Shown here: positions 35,001 to 46,879 of the stretch, piece after piece
Layout of the letters: each line of letters opens with the position of its first letter
How positions within the stretch are numbered: the first letter of the stretch is position 1
NCBI GenBank assembly: GCA_028023455.1
Contig: JAQFVV010000050.1
Location: forward strand, 2,854,626 to 2,918,625
DNA from: Epiperipatus broadwayi
Lineage: Eukaryota > Onychophora > Udeonychophora > Euonychophora > Peripatidae
DNA length: 64,000 bases
Reading direction: 5' to 3'
Program-made: the position numbers and the translations under genes
The notes under the pieces: model-generated
Database searches by the model: none
What the model saw: only the letters and a program-made list of their open reading frames with translations
Told to the model about the DNA's origin: nothing

Positions 35001-35599
35001 TTTTGAATTTTAAAGTTTTTTCTTTATAATAAAAGCGCCATTCATTGATATCTTAGAAAGACTGGATGAAAATTAGTAATAAATGTAGGAAGAAAATGTC
35101 ACTTTTGGAAGCTGATGACATCATTACAGATATAAATAAAAATAAAACAGATATTCTTGGAAACTTGTCTCTACCTGTGAAATTAAATTATAAGATTATT
35201 AGTTTACCAATGTATGTTGTTAATAAAGATTTTAGCCACTAATAGGGAAAAATTGGGTCTATTCTTTAGGAATTTTCCTGAATGTTATTAAGAGAGTACA
35301 ATTGGAAGCTAAAGTAAAAAGCAATAAAAATGCCGAGGGACAGAGAATTAAAAAAGAACTGCAGATATTTTGAGACATATTGAACACTTTCAAGAGCTTT
35401 CTAAAAAGAAAGGCACATGCATTGCCACTGTTATGTAAGTTATTGAAAAAGTGACAATGTGGGATCTGGTCTGAAACAGGATATTGCCTTTCAGAAAGTT
35501 GAAAGCTATTTACATCCAAGCACATGCTCAACTTACCTTATTAAGGTGATTCAGGATTTATCCATAAACAAATCCAAACTAAAAAATTCTTATAACTGG

Positions 35600-35815
35600 T
35601 CCATGATGGACCAATAAATAGATATATGTTTTGGCAACTATAGACTCATATTTACAGTGGACAGAATATAAAATCATTAGAAACACTAATGGTGAATGCA
35701 CGATTAGAGTGATGAAAGATGTTTGTATATAATGGTTATCCTAAGACTATTGTAAAAGACAACCAACCAGCTTTGCATCTTGGCAATTTAAGCAAGTAGA
35801 ATTTCATCATGTGCC
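35600..35815 (+). pseudogene. Ty3/gypsy-type integrase core relic
   Basis: Across three frames the plus strand keeps integrase-core order: a GP-D-like start, TIDSY--WTE (for IDSYSKWTE, carrying the first catalytic Asp), KIIRNTNGECTIRVMKDV, YNGYPKTIVKDNQPA (for GxPxxIVSDNGPAF, carrying the second Asp), and SWQFKQVE. Stops and frameshifts are frequent. The IDSYxxWTE/NGYP pattern is that of gypsy-group integrases. No LTRs were found. Confidence 0.6.
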
Positions 35816-36756
35816 CTTTTATTATTAAAAATGTAACAGACAAAAAAATATAATATGATCTGTAATTCCAGTGTAGTGGCCATAAGAGTTAGTGTAACAA
35901 GGATCAGTAGAAAAATGTCTGATTTTGTGCTCTTAAATTAAAAATGATTGCAAGCTAGAATAAATAAATAAACTTTCATTTATTGATTACATGTTTAATA
36001 ATTTATGCTTTTTATACATGCCCAGTTATGATGGAAGCTCATTCTAGTATGTGGCTCCATTTACTTGTAATTATCTTGCTGCAAACATTTCTAACATTAG
36101 CTAAGGAAAAGGTTTATTCTGTCTCTGTTTAGTAACAGTAGATGAGAGTGTCATTCAGCTGGGAAATCTAGATTTATAGCACTAATAAGATGGCTGGTAT
36201 GCTGAAATAATCATAATTAAACTAGTTATTTATATTTTCCCCCTTTTTTTCCCCCGGGGGTTTTGATTCCGCCAAGCATTTGTTTGAAAGCTTGGATGCA
36301 ATTCAAGTTCTTTTTTTATTAGTAATTCCATTTGGTTGCAATGTTTGCAATAAAACACACCACCACCATTTTTTGTTCTCTGCAAATGATTTTAAAATTT
36401 ATTAGATCAAAGATGTGGATGGATTTCTATTTATACTTCCCAAAATAGACATATTTGGGGTTGTTTTTAGCTTACTTATATAAGTATTTTTGTTCAGTGA
36501 TTTTGGTGGCTATATTTTCCCTAGATTCACCATAATATACAGATGTGTAAACAACATTTTCTGCACTCTCTAGCTAAAAATGTGCTTAGATACTGTTAAT
36601 AAACAAAAAAAAAATGGAATGAATGTTTTCCTTAGTCAATGTTAGCAATGTTTTTGGCAGCTAATTACAAATGAGATAAGAAAAAGGACTACAACTTTGA
36701 ATTATATAAATATCTTTACAAGTGTGGGACTTGCACCAATTACTCCATCACTGTAT
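35816..36756. other. AT-rich intergenic DNA
   Basis: No gene or element recognised. A pyrimidine-rich run and CCCCCGGGGG occur at 36237-36260. Confidence 0.4.
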
Positions 36757-36770
36757 ATATAAACAGGATA

Positions 36771-36947
36771 AAACAGGCAAAACTCACTATACGTATTGCC
36801 ACACATAGCAAGCTAGAGTAATCAATGGATGCCAGAAGGTTTGTGCATAAAATCCCCACCTAGCTTGCTGTGTGTGGCAGTACATATAGTGAGTTTTGCC
36901 TGTCTTAACAACAGTTATACACAAACATAAGAAGTGGTGATCATGTG
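36771..36947 (-). mobile_element. Short family 1 hairpin element
   Basis: 177 bp with end B (AAACAGGCAAAACTC) on the left and end A on the right. Flanking repeats ATATAAACAGG-A/G-TA lie at 36757-36770 and 36948-36961 (14 bp, one mismatch). The arms AAACTCACTATACGTATTGCC and their complement form a tight hairpin. The hammerhead interior is deleted. Confidence 0.88.
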
Positions 36948-36961
36948 ATATAAACAGGGTA

Positions 36962-37848
36962 GTATCATTTGTTACTATATGCTATGTGAAAATAATAATT
37001 ATAAAACTACTAAATTAATTTACAAGTTTTTATCATACGTTTTGAAGTTATGTGTTTAAAATATAAATAAATAATATATTTTCAGAGTTCTCCAATGTAT
37101 GACATATAATAGTAATTTCATGTCATAAATAAAATATCTAAATAGCTGTTGTTTTAGCACAATAACAAATACATTCCTCAGAGCTTCTTCTTGCTCAGAT
37201 CATAAATAAGACTGTGTGTACTTACAATTATTATTCCCAGTACTCAAATTCTTTTAGTCGAGAATTTTTAAAAAAACTTATTATCCAACAATAGCTTTTT
37301 ATCAAATATTGTTTATTTTCTTCAATTCTCACTTCTCATTTATGCTCTTGAGTCTTTTAAAAATCTTTATAGCTTTTCTTAGAGTGTCTAATCATATTGT
37401 TTAATAGGTGTTTTATTAAAATTGTTCTCATCATTAGTTAATTTTATGTCTGAATTAATGGCTGAAAGGATTGAACTTTTTTCTAACTGCCAAAATATGT
37501 TATTCCTTTCATATATTTATTCAACGATTTGTCTGTCCATTGTATGAATGTAAACAAACTCTACATACATTTTTATATACACCATGACCCTTCAAATGAT
37601 ATTTATATTTTAGGGAGTGGAAATATTTCATTATTTAAAAAAAAAAAACTAGTGTAAACTGTGTGTATATTAGTTTTTTTTTAAAATGTTACAAATTTTG
37701 TCAGTTACTCTCTTTATATATGGCAGAATTGTCTTAATTTATGAAATATCAAAATCTTTTTTCTTATTATATAAAAAAGCTCTATTAATAACTCTGTAAT
37801 GAAAACCATTATCAAAAAGCATATATGTATATAAATCCATATAAAAAC
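36962..37848. other. AT-rich intergenic DNA
   Basis: No gene or element recognised. Confidence 0.4.
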
Positions 37849-38110
37849 TTGGATTTGAAGTAAAAGAGAACCCCTTTTACATCAAAAAATTTCTAACAAA
37901 AGCATATATACAAAGTTAGATTTATTTATTTTTATTTTTTTCATATGTAATAGCATCAGCAGGGATGCGAACCCACACCCGTCTGCAACCAACTACTTGC
38001 TTGCAAGGCAGGGGTCATGACCTTTTGGCTAACAATGCTTGACTACAAAGTTGGATTTGAAGTAAAAAAAAAGACCCCTTTTACATCAAAAAATCTCTAA
38101 CAAAAGCACT
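37849..38110. repeat. 65-bp tandem duplication split by a SINE
   Basis: 37849-37906 and 38049-38110 are direct copies sharing GGATTTGAAGTAAAA, ACCCCTTTTACATC and TCTAACAAAAGCA. Removing the SINE at 37924-38043 and one target copy leaves a tandem period of about 65 bp, so the duplication came first. Confidence 0.8.
37924..38043 (-). mobile_element. tRNA-derived SINE with target duplications
   Basis: On the minus strand it starts GTCAAGCATTGTTAGCC (A-box region) and has the pol III B box GGTTCGCATCC, then GATGCTATTACATATG and an A-rich tail (AAAAAAATAAAAATAAA). Flanking repeats TACAAAGTT-A/G-GATTT lie at 37909-37923 and 38044-38058 (15 bp, one mismatch). It is the same family as 61696-61806. 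The tRNA part resembles tRNA-Lys-derived cephalopod SINEs; that match is from memory. Confidence 0.88.
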
Positions 38111-39374
38111 ATTACAGATAAATAAGAAAACTTGTTTAGCCTCAGGAATTGTCAGTTATTAATAATTGATACTTTCTTGGCAACATCAAATGGTAAAGGT
38201 TATTTCTGTTTACATGGATATTATCTTATTTTTATTTTTTATTATAATAAAAATTCATGGAAATATTTAATTCAATATATATATATAAATTCATGCTTAT
38301 ATAAAAGTATTTTGCAATAACATGAAAAGTTTTTGAAAATTTAAGAATCAATATGTCCATACTTGCGCATAGCAAGTAGAGATTAACACTACCTGTATCT
38401 ATATACACATATATCTATTTGATAATTAATTTCTAAATTATTAAATATATGGTGTTCTGGAAGCAATGTTTCTTTCACAATTTGTGATCAAGTTTTATTA
38501 TTGCTGTGTGCTAAGACATAATTTATATAAATAAAAAAATCATTGTGTTTATATGTTTAAATAAAAAAAAAGTCTACAGATGTAAAGGGAAAAATTGTAG
38601 TAAGTTTAAAGTTTATGATAGTAGCATGGATCTTATATTTATTATCTTTTAAATTATCAGACACATCATTTTGTCTTCTACAAATTTTTTTTTATACTTG
38701 CATAATAATTTTACCGATCACATTTTAAAGTATTCGTGGCCTGCCTCTAATTTTTTACCAAAACTTTGCCTTGTAAAATATTTTGTAAAAAATATCAGAT
38801 CTTAAAATATGATTCAAGAATTTTAAGCTTTCTCATTTTCATTGCATTTAATAATCTCTTCTCATTCCATGTTCTCTTAATATTTGACCATTATTTTTCT
38901 TTTCCATCTCCAACTCTTTTTTATTAATCTTCTTAAAAGTCACATTTCCATTCCTTCTAATTTTATATTTTCCTATTTTCAATCTATTAAAAAGTGTTAA
39001 AAAAAAGTAATAAAAATGGTAAATTTTAAACTGTAAATATCTATGTATTAAAATAAGATTTAGCATTTTAACAAACCGATTGATTAAAAAGGCAGAAAAT
39101 TAATTAATCATTACAATAATAAATTGACTTAAAAATTACTTCTGAGAGATTCAGATTATGGTAAAGAACAATGCATTATAAAAGATTGATTTAGAAAACA
39201 AATGAAGAAAATACTTAGATCAGTAAAGGAGTCATTTGATCCAATGAAATTGTCTTAATAGTTCAAAAGCAAGGAAAATCAAAATATAGATAAAAAGGTT
39301 CTGAACAGACCTACCTTATCTATATTATTATTATTTAAATATTTTAACGGTTAAATTAGTAAATTGTAAATGAA
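38111..39374. other. AT-rich intergenic DNA
   Basis: No gene or element identified with confidence. A minus-strand 72-codon stretch at 38848-39066 has no known motif. Confidence 0.4.
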
Positions 39375-39387
39375 TGTAATAATTAAT

Positions 39388-39837
39388 ATGAAACCACTAA
39401 AACATCACATGATCACTATTACCTATGCTTACACAAGCTGTCAATACAGTAGTGAACTCTTTATAAATTAGTGCCACCTGGTGCAAGCCTTATTAATCAA
39501 TGGGATCAAGAAAGTTTGTGCATGAAATCTTCATGTAGTGCATACCCATGCAATATCTCCAGACTAGTTTCTAGTTTGTGTTTTTATCTTCAGTTCATAA
39601 TTTTCTAGTTAACTAAATAGGCAAAAGGTGGCTTCTGGAGGATTGTATTAAATCCTAAGATCTAGATGCAGTGCTCTCAAATCCAAGGCTTCTCATTCAT
39701 GGAAGCCACAAACTAGGAACTAGTCTGCGGATATTGGATGAACAAGCACTCGATGGGGATTTTGTGCACAAACTTTATTACATCCATTGATTATTAACGC
39801 TTGCACTGTATACACTATCGTATGGAGAATTTACTAC
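39388..39837 (+). mobile_element. Palindromic hammerhead element, family 1 copy 7
   Basis: End A on the left (AAAACATCACATGATCAC), decayed end B on the right. Flanking repeats TGTAATAATTAAT lie at 39375-39387 and 39838-39850 (13 bp, perfect, though AT-rich). The two arms pair through the GATGC, AAATC and ACTAGT blocks. A decayed hammerhead is at 39681-39739. Confidence 0.82.
39681..39739 (+). ncRNA. Decayed hammerhead motif
   Basis: Same 59-nt layout with both outer stem I strands (ATCCAA and TTGGAT) kept, but the core reads TTCATGG and GGAAC. Inactive by inspection. Confidence 0.35.
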
Positions 39838-39967
39838 TGTAATAATTAATGTTACATAATTATTTGTATGATTTAAGTATATCTATCTATTCTATTGATT
39901 ATTGTGCGAATGTGAGTTTAATAATTAATATGACATATTGTCATTTCTATGACAAGTATTTCTATCT

Positions 39968-40296
39968 TAAACAATTCAAAACAAAACAACACTCTCCTAT
40001 TCATCTTTTCAACAATCAATGATAATATAAATCCTTCTATCTCATCCAATATCCCAGATATTTCTCTCGTCAGTGAGGACCTTGGATCTGAGACACTCAC
40101 CTAGATCCAGCTCCTCACTACGCCACAGCCAGAAACTAGTCTGGGGATTTGGATGAGTAGGCATAGATGATTTTTCACAACCTCTGGCATCCATTATTCT
40201 CTTGTTAGCACAAGATGCACTACTATATAGAGTGTTGTTTTGTTTTGAATTGTTTAATAACAATTATTGTGCTAGTATGAGATAGTGGTCATGTGA
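39968..40296 (-). mobile_element. Palindromic hammerhead element, family 1 copy 8
   Basis: Foldback of about 330 bp. The outer arms TAAACAATTCAAAACAAAACAAC and their complement (40230-40253) pair exactly. Flanking repeats TATTTCTATCT lie at 39957-39967 and 40297-40307 (11 bp, perfect). The left arm holds a hammerhead relic with CTGACGA (40067-40073, minus) whose stem II is deleted; the right arm holds a relic with the core eroded. Confidence 0.85.
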
Positions 40297-40307
40297 TATT
40301 TCTATCT

Positions 40308-42129
40308 ATTATATAAAATTTATTGAATTAAATATCCATTCATGTTGCTCTGGGAAACTGTTGTCTCACCACAACTTCAGAATTGGCTGGAATCTGAACT
40401 TAACATATTAGATGTACTATATTTAAAATGGTTATTTGTTTGTGGTTCCAGAAGCAGAGGGTAAAGTTAATTATCATTTTTTATAAAAAATACGATGATG
40501 TTGACGAGTCATCAGAGATGTTAACTAATTCTCAACTAAAATACCAAAGCACTCTATTCATAATCGGAATGTGAGGGTTATCTATTTTTCTTTTTTTGTA
40601 AACATCTACATTTTTAAATTTCTATCTTATTCATAATTCTAGTTGCATAATTTTTAGAATAATTTAACATTACATAGTATAAAAAAAGAGAGCCACTTTT
40701 TATGCAAAAAAAAAGAGTCTTTATTAATATTCAATAAGTAGATCTGATTAATATTTAACTTGAAGAAGGAATAACCAATGTAAACATTCATTTAAATATC
40801 AGCTGCAAAATAATGTTGGCGTTAAAAGAAGGGAGAGGGGGAGGGGGAATTTTTAAATTATAATTTATTTTATGAATATTTCTAAAATCATTTATTTTTA
40901 CTAGCTGGGGATGGGGGGGGGTACTATTTTCAAGCCAAGTATTCAAACATTTTTGCGGAATAATTACAACCACACGGATCAATAACATAAAGCGACCTTT
41001 CATTCAAGGTCAATGTGTTTTTTATCTCGTGATTCAGTTCGAGATTTTCGCGTTCTTGCTGATTCATCCATCTTATATGACGATGAATAAAATGAAATTA
41101 TATTTGCATTTTTCTGTTTGAATGTCGCGGACCTCTATGTTCCCATTAATTCCTTATATCACACTGTGCCGACTGTCAGATGACGGCGCTACTTATCAGG
41201 AGAAGAGTGCTAGGAAAAATAGACCAAATGAAAATAATAGCAAGCGTATCATATGTCAGTCATTATTACGTCACATAAAAAATATATATTAAAAAAATCT
41301 TCAAATATTATTTAAAAATGATTATTGAAACAAAATAATTCTGCAGAATAAAACTAAGTTAGTAATCACAAAAGCGTGATTTTTTTTAAAATGTAGGCAT
41401 ACACAAATAATTCCATTCATATGCAGTGATATTCGAATATAATATATTGTAAGAATATATACAGATAGTAATTATATGAGCGTCTGAATAAGCATAAACT
41501 CAATATTATATCGATTATTTTTTCATTACATATGCGTGTGCAAGGTGTGTGTATGTGCAATATATAAAAGTAAAACCAATATATATCTATATACTTTGTT
41601 ATTTAAGTTTCGTTTGTATAATACCCTCTATATTTATATATCTGTCAAACCTGATTTATTGATTAGTTTCACGTTTGGTCATAATAGTAGTATACATACT
41701 TAAATTTTTCTAAGTTTTGATTCTTACATTTTATCCAATGAAACTCAAAAAAAATTAGTGTTTGATAGAAATAACGGTTCAGTGCAAAAAGCCAGTGATT
41801 TGTCTTGAATTCACATATACTGTATTCATTAATTTTTGAACCATATATTATTCAGTACAGCGAGATGTCTTTGTCACACTAATTATAATTAAACTGATCT
41901 TATATCAATGTTTATTTTCTCAAAGTTCAGCTTACGAATTTCTTCAAACATTTAAAGAATTATATTTAAAAATGGTCTTCATAAAACATTCCAAACACAT
42001 TTCTTAAGTTATTTGTATTTAGTTTTTACTGACATAACTTGAGCTCATCAATAGATTCAAGACAACCTATGCCAAATCATCTTCAATAATTGAAATTAGC
42101 TGTCACTGACTTTGGATATAGTCAGACAC
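40308..42129. other. AT-rich intergenic DNA
   Basis: About 1.8 kb. A purine run GGGAGAGGGGGAGGGGG occurs at 40829-40847 and a slightly GC-richer stretch at 41125-41215. No gene or element recognised. Confidence 0.4.
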
Positions 42130-42231
42130 AAACCATTGGACCAACTTTCTATACGTATTGTCACTCAGTGCAAGTCAGAGTAATCAAATGCCAGAAGGCT
42201 TGTGCATAAAATGCCCAACTAGTGCCTACTC

Positions 42232-42290
42232 ATCCAATATCCCCAGACTAGTTTCTGGCTTGTAGCCTTCATCAGTGAGGAGCCTTGGAT
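42232..42290 (-). ncRNA. Hammerhead ribozyme motif, family 1, intact core
   Basis: Read on the minus strand. Stem I strand ATCCAA (42290-42285), internal loop GGC, TCCTCA; core CTGATGA (42275-42269); stem II GGCT-ACA-AGCC with an A-A mismatch at its base; GAAA; stem III of only two pairs with a TA loop; GTC; predicted cleavage between 42246 and 42245; then TGGGGA, internal loop TA, TTGGAT. All invariant core bases are present; the A-A pair at 10.1/11.1 is atypical and may lower activity. Confidence 0.7.
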
Positions 42291-42583
42291 CGGAGAGAAT
42301 TGCACCTAGATCTTAGGGCATAATGCAACCCTCCAGCAGTCACCTTTTATCTATACTTAATATAAAACTATGAGTCTTAAATTGAAAACACTATGATATT
42401 TTCAATCCAAGCTGTTTGGTTCTTTAATAAGCATAGCCACCACTACCCTATTAGGCAGGATTGGTGTTAAGCCAATAAACATCACATGATCACCATTTCT
42501 TATGCTTGCTCATAGTTTTGTAGTTAAGTAGGGATAAAAGATGGCTGCTGGAGGATTGCATTAAGTAAGTGCAGTGCTCTCAT

Positions 42584-42642
42584 ATCCAAGGCTCCTCACT
42601 GATGGAGGGCACAAGCCAGAAACTAGTCTGGGGATATTGGAT
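42584..42642 (+). ncRNA. Hammerhead motif, core A9 changed
   Basis: Opposite-arm partner of the motif at 42232-42290, with the same length and stems. Stem I is identical in both halves, but the core reads CTGATGG rather than CTGATGA. Confidence 0.55.
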
Positions 42643-42791
42643 GAGTAGGCACTACATGGGGATTTTATGCACAAGCCTTCTGGAATCCATTTATTGCTCT
42701 GGCTTGCACTGAGTGGCAATACATATAGACAGTTTTGCCCATTTCAATAACAGTTATAAGCAAGCATGTTATTGGCTTAAAACCATTGGAC

Positions 42792-43530
42792 AACATAGTA
42801 AATAGTTAACTGGTGAATCCATGGTTATAGTGACAAAATTGAATAATTTAATAAAATCATTGGTGAATCTATCTTCTGGATGGAATCTCTACCTGTCATG
42901 TTGTGATATTTTGTTAATAGTTGAGTTATTTATAAAAATCTGTATTCTAAATGAATTGTAATATTTTATTTTATAGACGACTTTAAGATTTTTGTTTTAT
43001 ATTTAAATTAAAATAAATGTCATCATGATTATTTTTGAAAGATTATGCAGTTTTACATTTTATTAGAAGGAACAGTATGTATTTTCCATCTGACTGATTC
43101 TTGTCAACCATTTTGTTTTAAGGTATAAAAATAATTGTACAGTTTCACAGATCTAAAATTGGTAATAAAAGATTTTTTTTTGTTTATTTTTATTTTAATA
43201 ATAATATTTGGACTTAACTCTGATCCTTATCCTAACCCTACCTCTAACCCTTATCCACATCTTAACCAATATTAATAATAAAAAGTGTAAATATTATAAT
43301 TACACCAAAATAAAAACAAAACTGAATATTTTTGTTGCTCATTGTAAGCCTGTGAAACAGCATAATTCTTTTTTATAACTTAAAACAAAATGGCTGTCAA
43401 GAAATGGTCATACTGAAAGTATGTAAGTACTGAATGAATTGAACAAACAAAAACTACTTTTTTATTAAACTCTTATAATATATATTTAAATAAAGAAAAC
43501 GCTTCTAAAAACATATATTGCACTGTATAA
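42792..43530. other. AT-rich intergenic DNA
   Basis: Includes a short CCTAACCC-like run at 43225-43265, related to the telomere-like DNA at 44993. No gene recognised. Confidence 0.4.
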
Positions 43531-44430
43531 TTTAGTATAGTGACTGAATATCAGACTGTGGAGCTAAAAATCACAATTCAAAATTCAATGTTTGTTCCAG
43601 TGCTTGGCCACCATATAAATTCCCAAGCATAAAATTATTTGGTTACTTCACCCTTTTTAGTTTACAGCAATAGTACAATGGTAAGTTTAAAAGCTAAAAG
43701 TCTTCAGATCACAGCTCAATCTTCTCACTTCAAGTGCTTGACCATCATATGATCTCCCAAACACCAAATCATTTGATTATACTGTCCTGAGTAGTTTAGT
43801 GCCATGAGACAGTTATGAAATCAATAGTTAAAGATCCATATATCATGGTTTAACTTTTATTATTTCTAGTCTTTGGACATCATATAACCTCCCTAGCACC
43901 ATACAATTTTTGCTTACATGATTAGTGTAGCAGTAGGGCAGCCAAATGGAGAAGTAAAGGTTTATGGATCACAATTTAATCCTGTGACTCCAATGCACAA
44001 ACACCAAAGACCTCCCAGCATTCAACAATTAGATTAATTTGACATATGTGGTTTATGGCAGTGTTATGATGACATATTTAAAAGCTAAATATCTGTAATT
44101 TAGCCTTCAAGTGTGGCATAAAATTGAGAAAAAATTGTATGATCTCCCAAGCATCAAACCATGTAAACACTTTGCCATATGTATTTGACTGTTGTTGTAG
44201 AGTGACATAGTAATAAGCTAAAATTCCTTAGATCACAACACAACAGGGTAACTTTCATGGCTCTGGCATACAACCTTACAAGCATTAAACCATTTGGTTG
44301 CTTTGTGCAGTTAAATAGTCATATGACCTCTCAGAAAACATCAAAGTAGAGGGAAAAAATATTAAAAATTAAATTCAATGGATTGCAGCTCAACTCCCTC
44401 ACTTCAGATATTTGAATCTCCACGGCCTTT
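43530..44430. repeat. Old diverged tandem array, ~150-bp unit
   Basis: About six very diverged units. Each includes AAAGCTAAA--TC--AGATCACA, a CTCAA-CT--CACTTCAAGTGCTTG-like block, ATATGATCTCCCAAGCACCAAA and TTTGGTTACTTTG. The AGATCACAGCTCAATC part resembles a worn pol III B box, so the unit may be an old tRNA-derived repeat, but that is weak. Confidence 0.6.
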
Positions 44431-44992
44431 ATAATACAATCGCGTACGCAGTACAGCATGTATGTCGCTAAGCAGCAATTACATTTTCCAAATTCACACA
44501 ATTTATAAAATAATTATGGTTTGATGAGAGAGTTTGTATTTGAATTGTATTGAAATGTTGTTTTCATTGGATTTTTTTTATATTTTAAACTATTGAAATG
44601 TTCAGATTTTTAAAAACAATAATTATAAGACTTTTTACAATGTACTGTATTGAACTATTATTTGGTTAAATGTTAAATATCTATGTTTTTAGTGAGTTGC
44701 AATTAGGTAACGTGTCAAGTAACATACTGTTAGTAACATTCCACGAGACAAAGAAGATTCTACAATCTGTATATTTTTGAAGTAAAAAAGAGCAGTACGA
44801 AAAAAATATCCAGTAAGAAAAGCCCAAACATATAGGTTTTTTTGTAAATTTAATAAAAAGCAAATATTATAAACATGTTTAATAAGTAAAGAAGACATTT
44901 GTATGTGTTTGTTATTGTTTAAAAAAGTTTGCGTTTCTTTCATCTGTCCGAGTACGCTTACGATTTTGAATTTTTTTATTTTAGCATTAGAA
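44431..44992. other. AT-rich intergenic DNA
   Basis: No gene or element recognised. Overlapping minus-strand open stretches of 60-84 codons have no motif. Confidence 0.4.
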
Positions 44993-45081
44993 CACTAACC
45001 CTAAAACTAACCCTAACCCTAAACTAACCCTAATACTAACCCTAAACTAACCCTAAAACTAACCCTAAATCTAACCGTAAC
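44993..45081. repeat. Interstitial telomere-like repeat
   Basis: About ten CTAACCCTAA-type units, several lengthened to CTAAACTAACCC. This is the complement of TTAGGG, the usual animal and molluscan telomere repeat. The degenerate spacing indicates an internal, decayed tract. Confidence 0.85.
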
Positions 45082-46879
45082 AACTTTTACTTTTATTACA
45101 ATTATTATTTTTTAGTTAAACAACAACAAAAAAAATCGTAATACAAGTAAAAAAATATCCGATAGAAAAACACGAATCAAATTTTAATTTGTTGATTTTA
45201 TTTTACATTTATTATTATCATTTAAATTGTATATGTTAATAAAAAGTAATATTTATAAAAGACGATTTTGTTTTGTTTTTATTTTCGCATTACAAAAAAG
45301 CACAGAAAAATTATTAAAATCAATGGCCCATGAATGTTCATATTTTATAGTTTTAGCGTGAAAATGGCACCATCCAATGGGATCTTTATCTATAATACAA
45401 GCACCCTATAAAGTACTTTGTTTCTAGTATGCCTAAGTTAAATTTCAAGTTCCTAATAATACCTTACACCCAGTAATATTAATGCTGCACAGACTTTTCT
45501 AGTCAATACATGGAACTTATGCATACTTTTTTGATTTATAGTTTAATAAATGTATGAAAATATTTACATTTTTTATATTAAAGTGTGTGTTAAATTTTAT
45601 TAAGCTTATTTTTTACCTATCTCGTCTACTTTCTAGAATACTGTCATTTTTAATTGCCTATCCAGATGTTACAACACAAACATTAGTTATGATAACTACA
45701 GAATTAAATATAAACAAATGTGAAATTTCCATGCATATACTATGCATACAATACAATACATGCCTGATTTTTCAGTAAACATTTCCAGACAAATTAAAAA
45801 ACTATTATGAAAAATCTAATTAATAATATTATCTATAATAATAAAATTAAAATAAGAACTGTGGTTTAAAGATGCTCTATTAATGATTTTAATCACAGAA
45901 ATCTAAATATTCCTCATCACTTTCAGTTCTTCCTTCACTATCTTTCATATTATTACCTTCTTTATGAATTTGTCTCTTTTTCAGTATTGTGAATGTCAGT
46001 AGAAGATCCAGTTTGTTTTTTTGATAGATTCTATAATGGTTTTTTGCTTCATGATATGCCCCAATTTCTTCATCCAGTTACTGATCCAACTAATACTGGT
46101 TTCTTATTTTTCTTGTTGGTATTAAATTATGAGTCTTTGATTTTATGTAACTACTTCAATTATCCTTGTACTACAAGCACATCATGCACATCCCATTTCA
46201 CTCTAAAATCAACAAAAAAGATTATGTAACATATGTATTAAAATATATTTACTGTGTTTATTACCAAAAATTCAATGCATGCAAACTAACACAGAGTACA
46301 TAGACTATAAAATAGATATCTAAGTTACCTATTGCAATTTATGTTCATGAAAGAAATTCATAAGCTTACCCATTAACTACTACACTTACTATTAAAACAT
46401 AAACATTGTAACAATCATTTCACTGCTCAATAAGTCATGATATTTGAGTAACAGAAATGACAGGCTCATGTTTTAGTGAGAAACTGTAAGCTTTCCAATC
46501 TATTATTTTGTTACTACTATAAAATATTCTATGAGATTTAAATCATTAGAAGTGTAATAGACTTAAGAGATAAATATTTCTGATGCTCAAATGTCAAATA
46601 ACATCCAAAGTAACTTGTACTCAATTATATATTTTTAAATTTATAACACAATTTCAAACCTTTACACTCTCATTTTATTAAAGATTTTACATTTGGTTAA
46701 ATATTAAGAACACATTAACATATATGAGTTTAAGAGATGACATCTTTTATTCAATATTTATTCAATACTGTTATTATCTTATGTGGATTAGTGCTAAAGT
46801 AGTTGACTTTATGGCAAAGTGCTAAGACTTGCAGTCTTGCCATGTCACATCCAATATGTGGATTTTCTTATGAACATCT
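45082..46879. other. AT-rich intergenic DNA
   Basis: About 1.8 kb with open stretches of up to 78 codons but no recognisable domain. Confidence 0.4.

Larger units (their letters stand above)
42142..42779 (-). mobile_element. Palindromic hammerhead element, family 1 reference copy
   Basis: The most complete copy. Perfect 12-bp flanking repeats AAACCATTGGAC lie at 42130-42141 and 42780-42791. Two long arms run head to head, each containing in order the CACTCAGTGCAAG block, the GGATGC or AAATGCC block, AGTGCCTACTCATCC and a 59-nt hammerhead (42232-42290 minus and 42584-42642 plus). A middle segment has an internal end A-like AACATCACATGATCACC at 42477-42493. No open reading frame. The structure suggests two inverted monomers captured together. 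It must depend on another element's enzymes. Confidence 0.88.

Noticed and set aside
38700-39066. Minus-strand endonuclease-like relic
   Set aside because: I could not align any ordered set of endonuclease motifs; only general composition was suggestive.
44993-45081. Chromosome end
   Set aside because: The repeat is short, degenerate and flanked on both sides by ordinary sequence.
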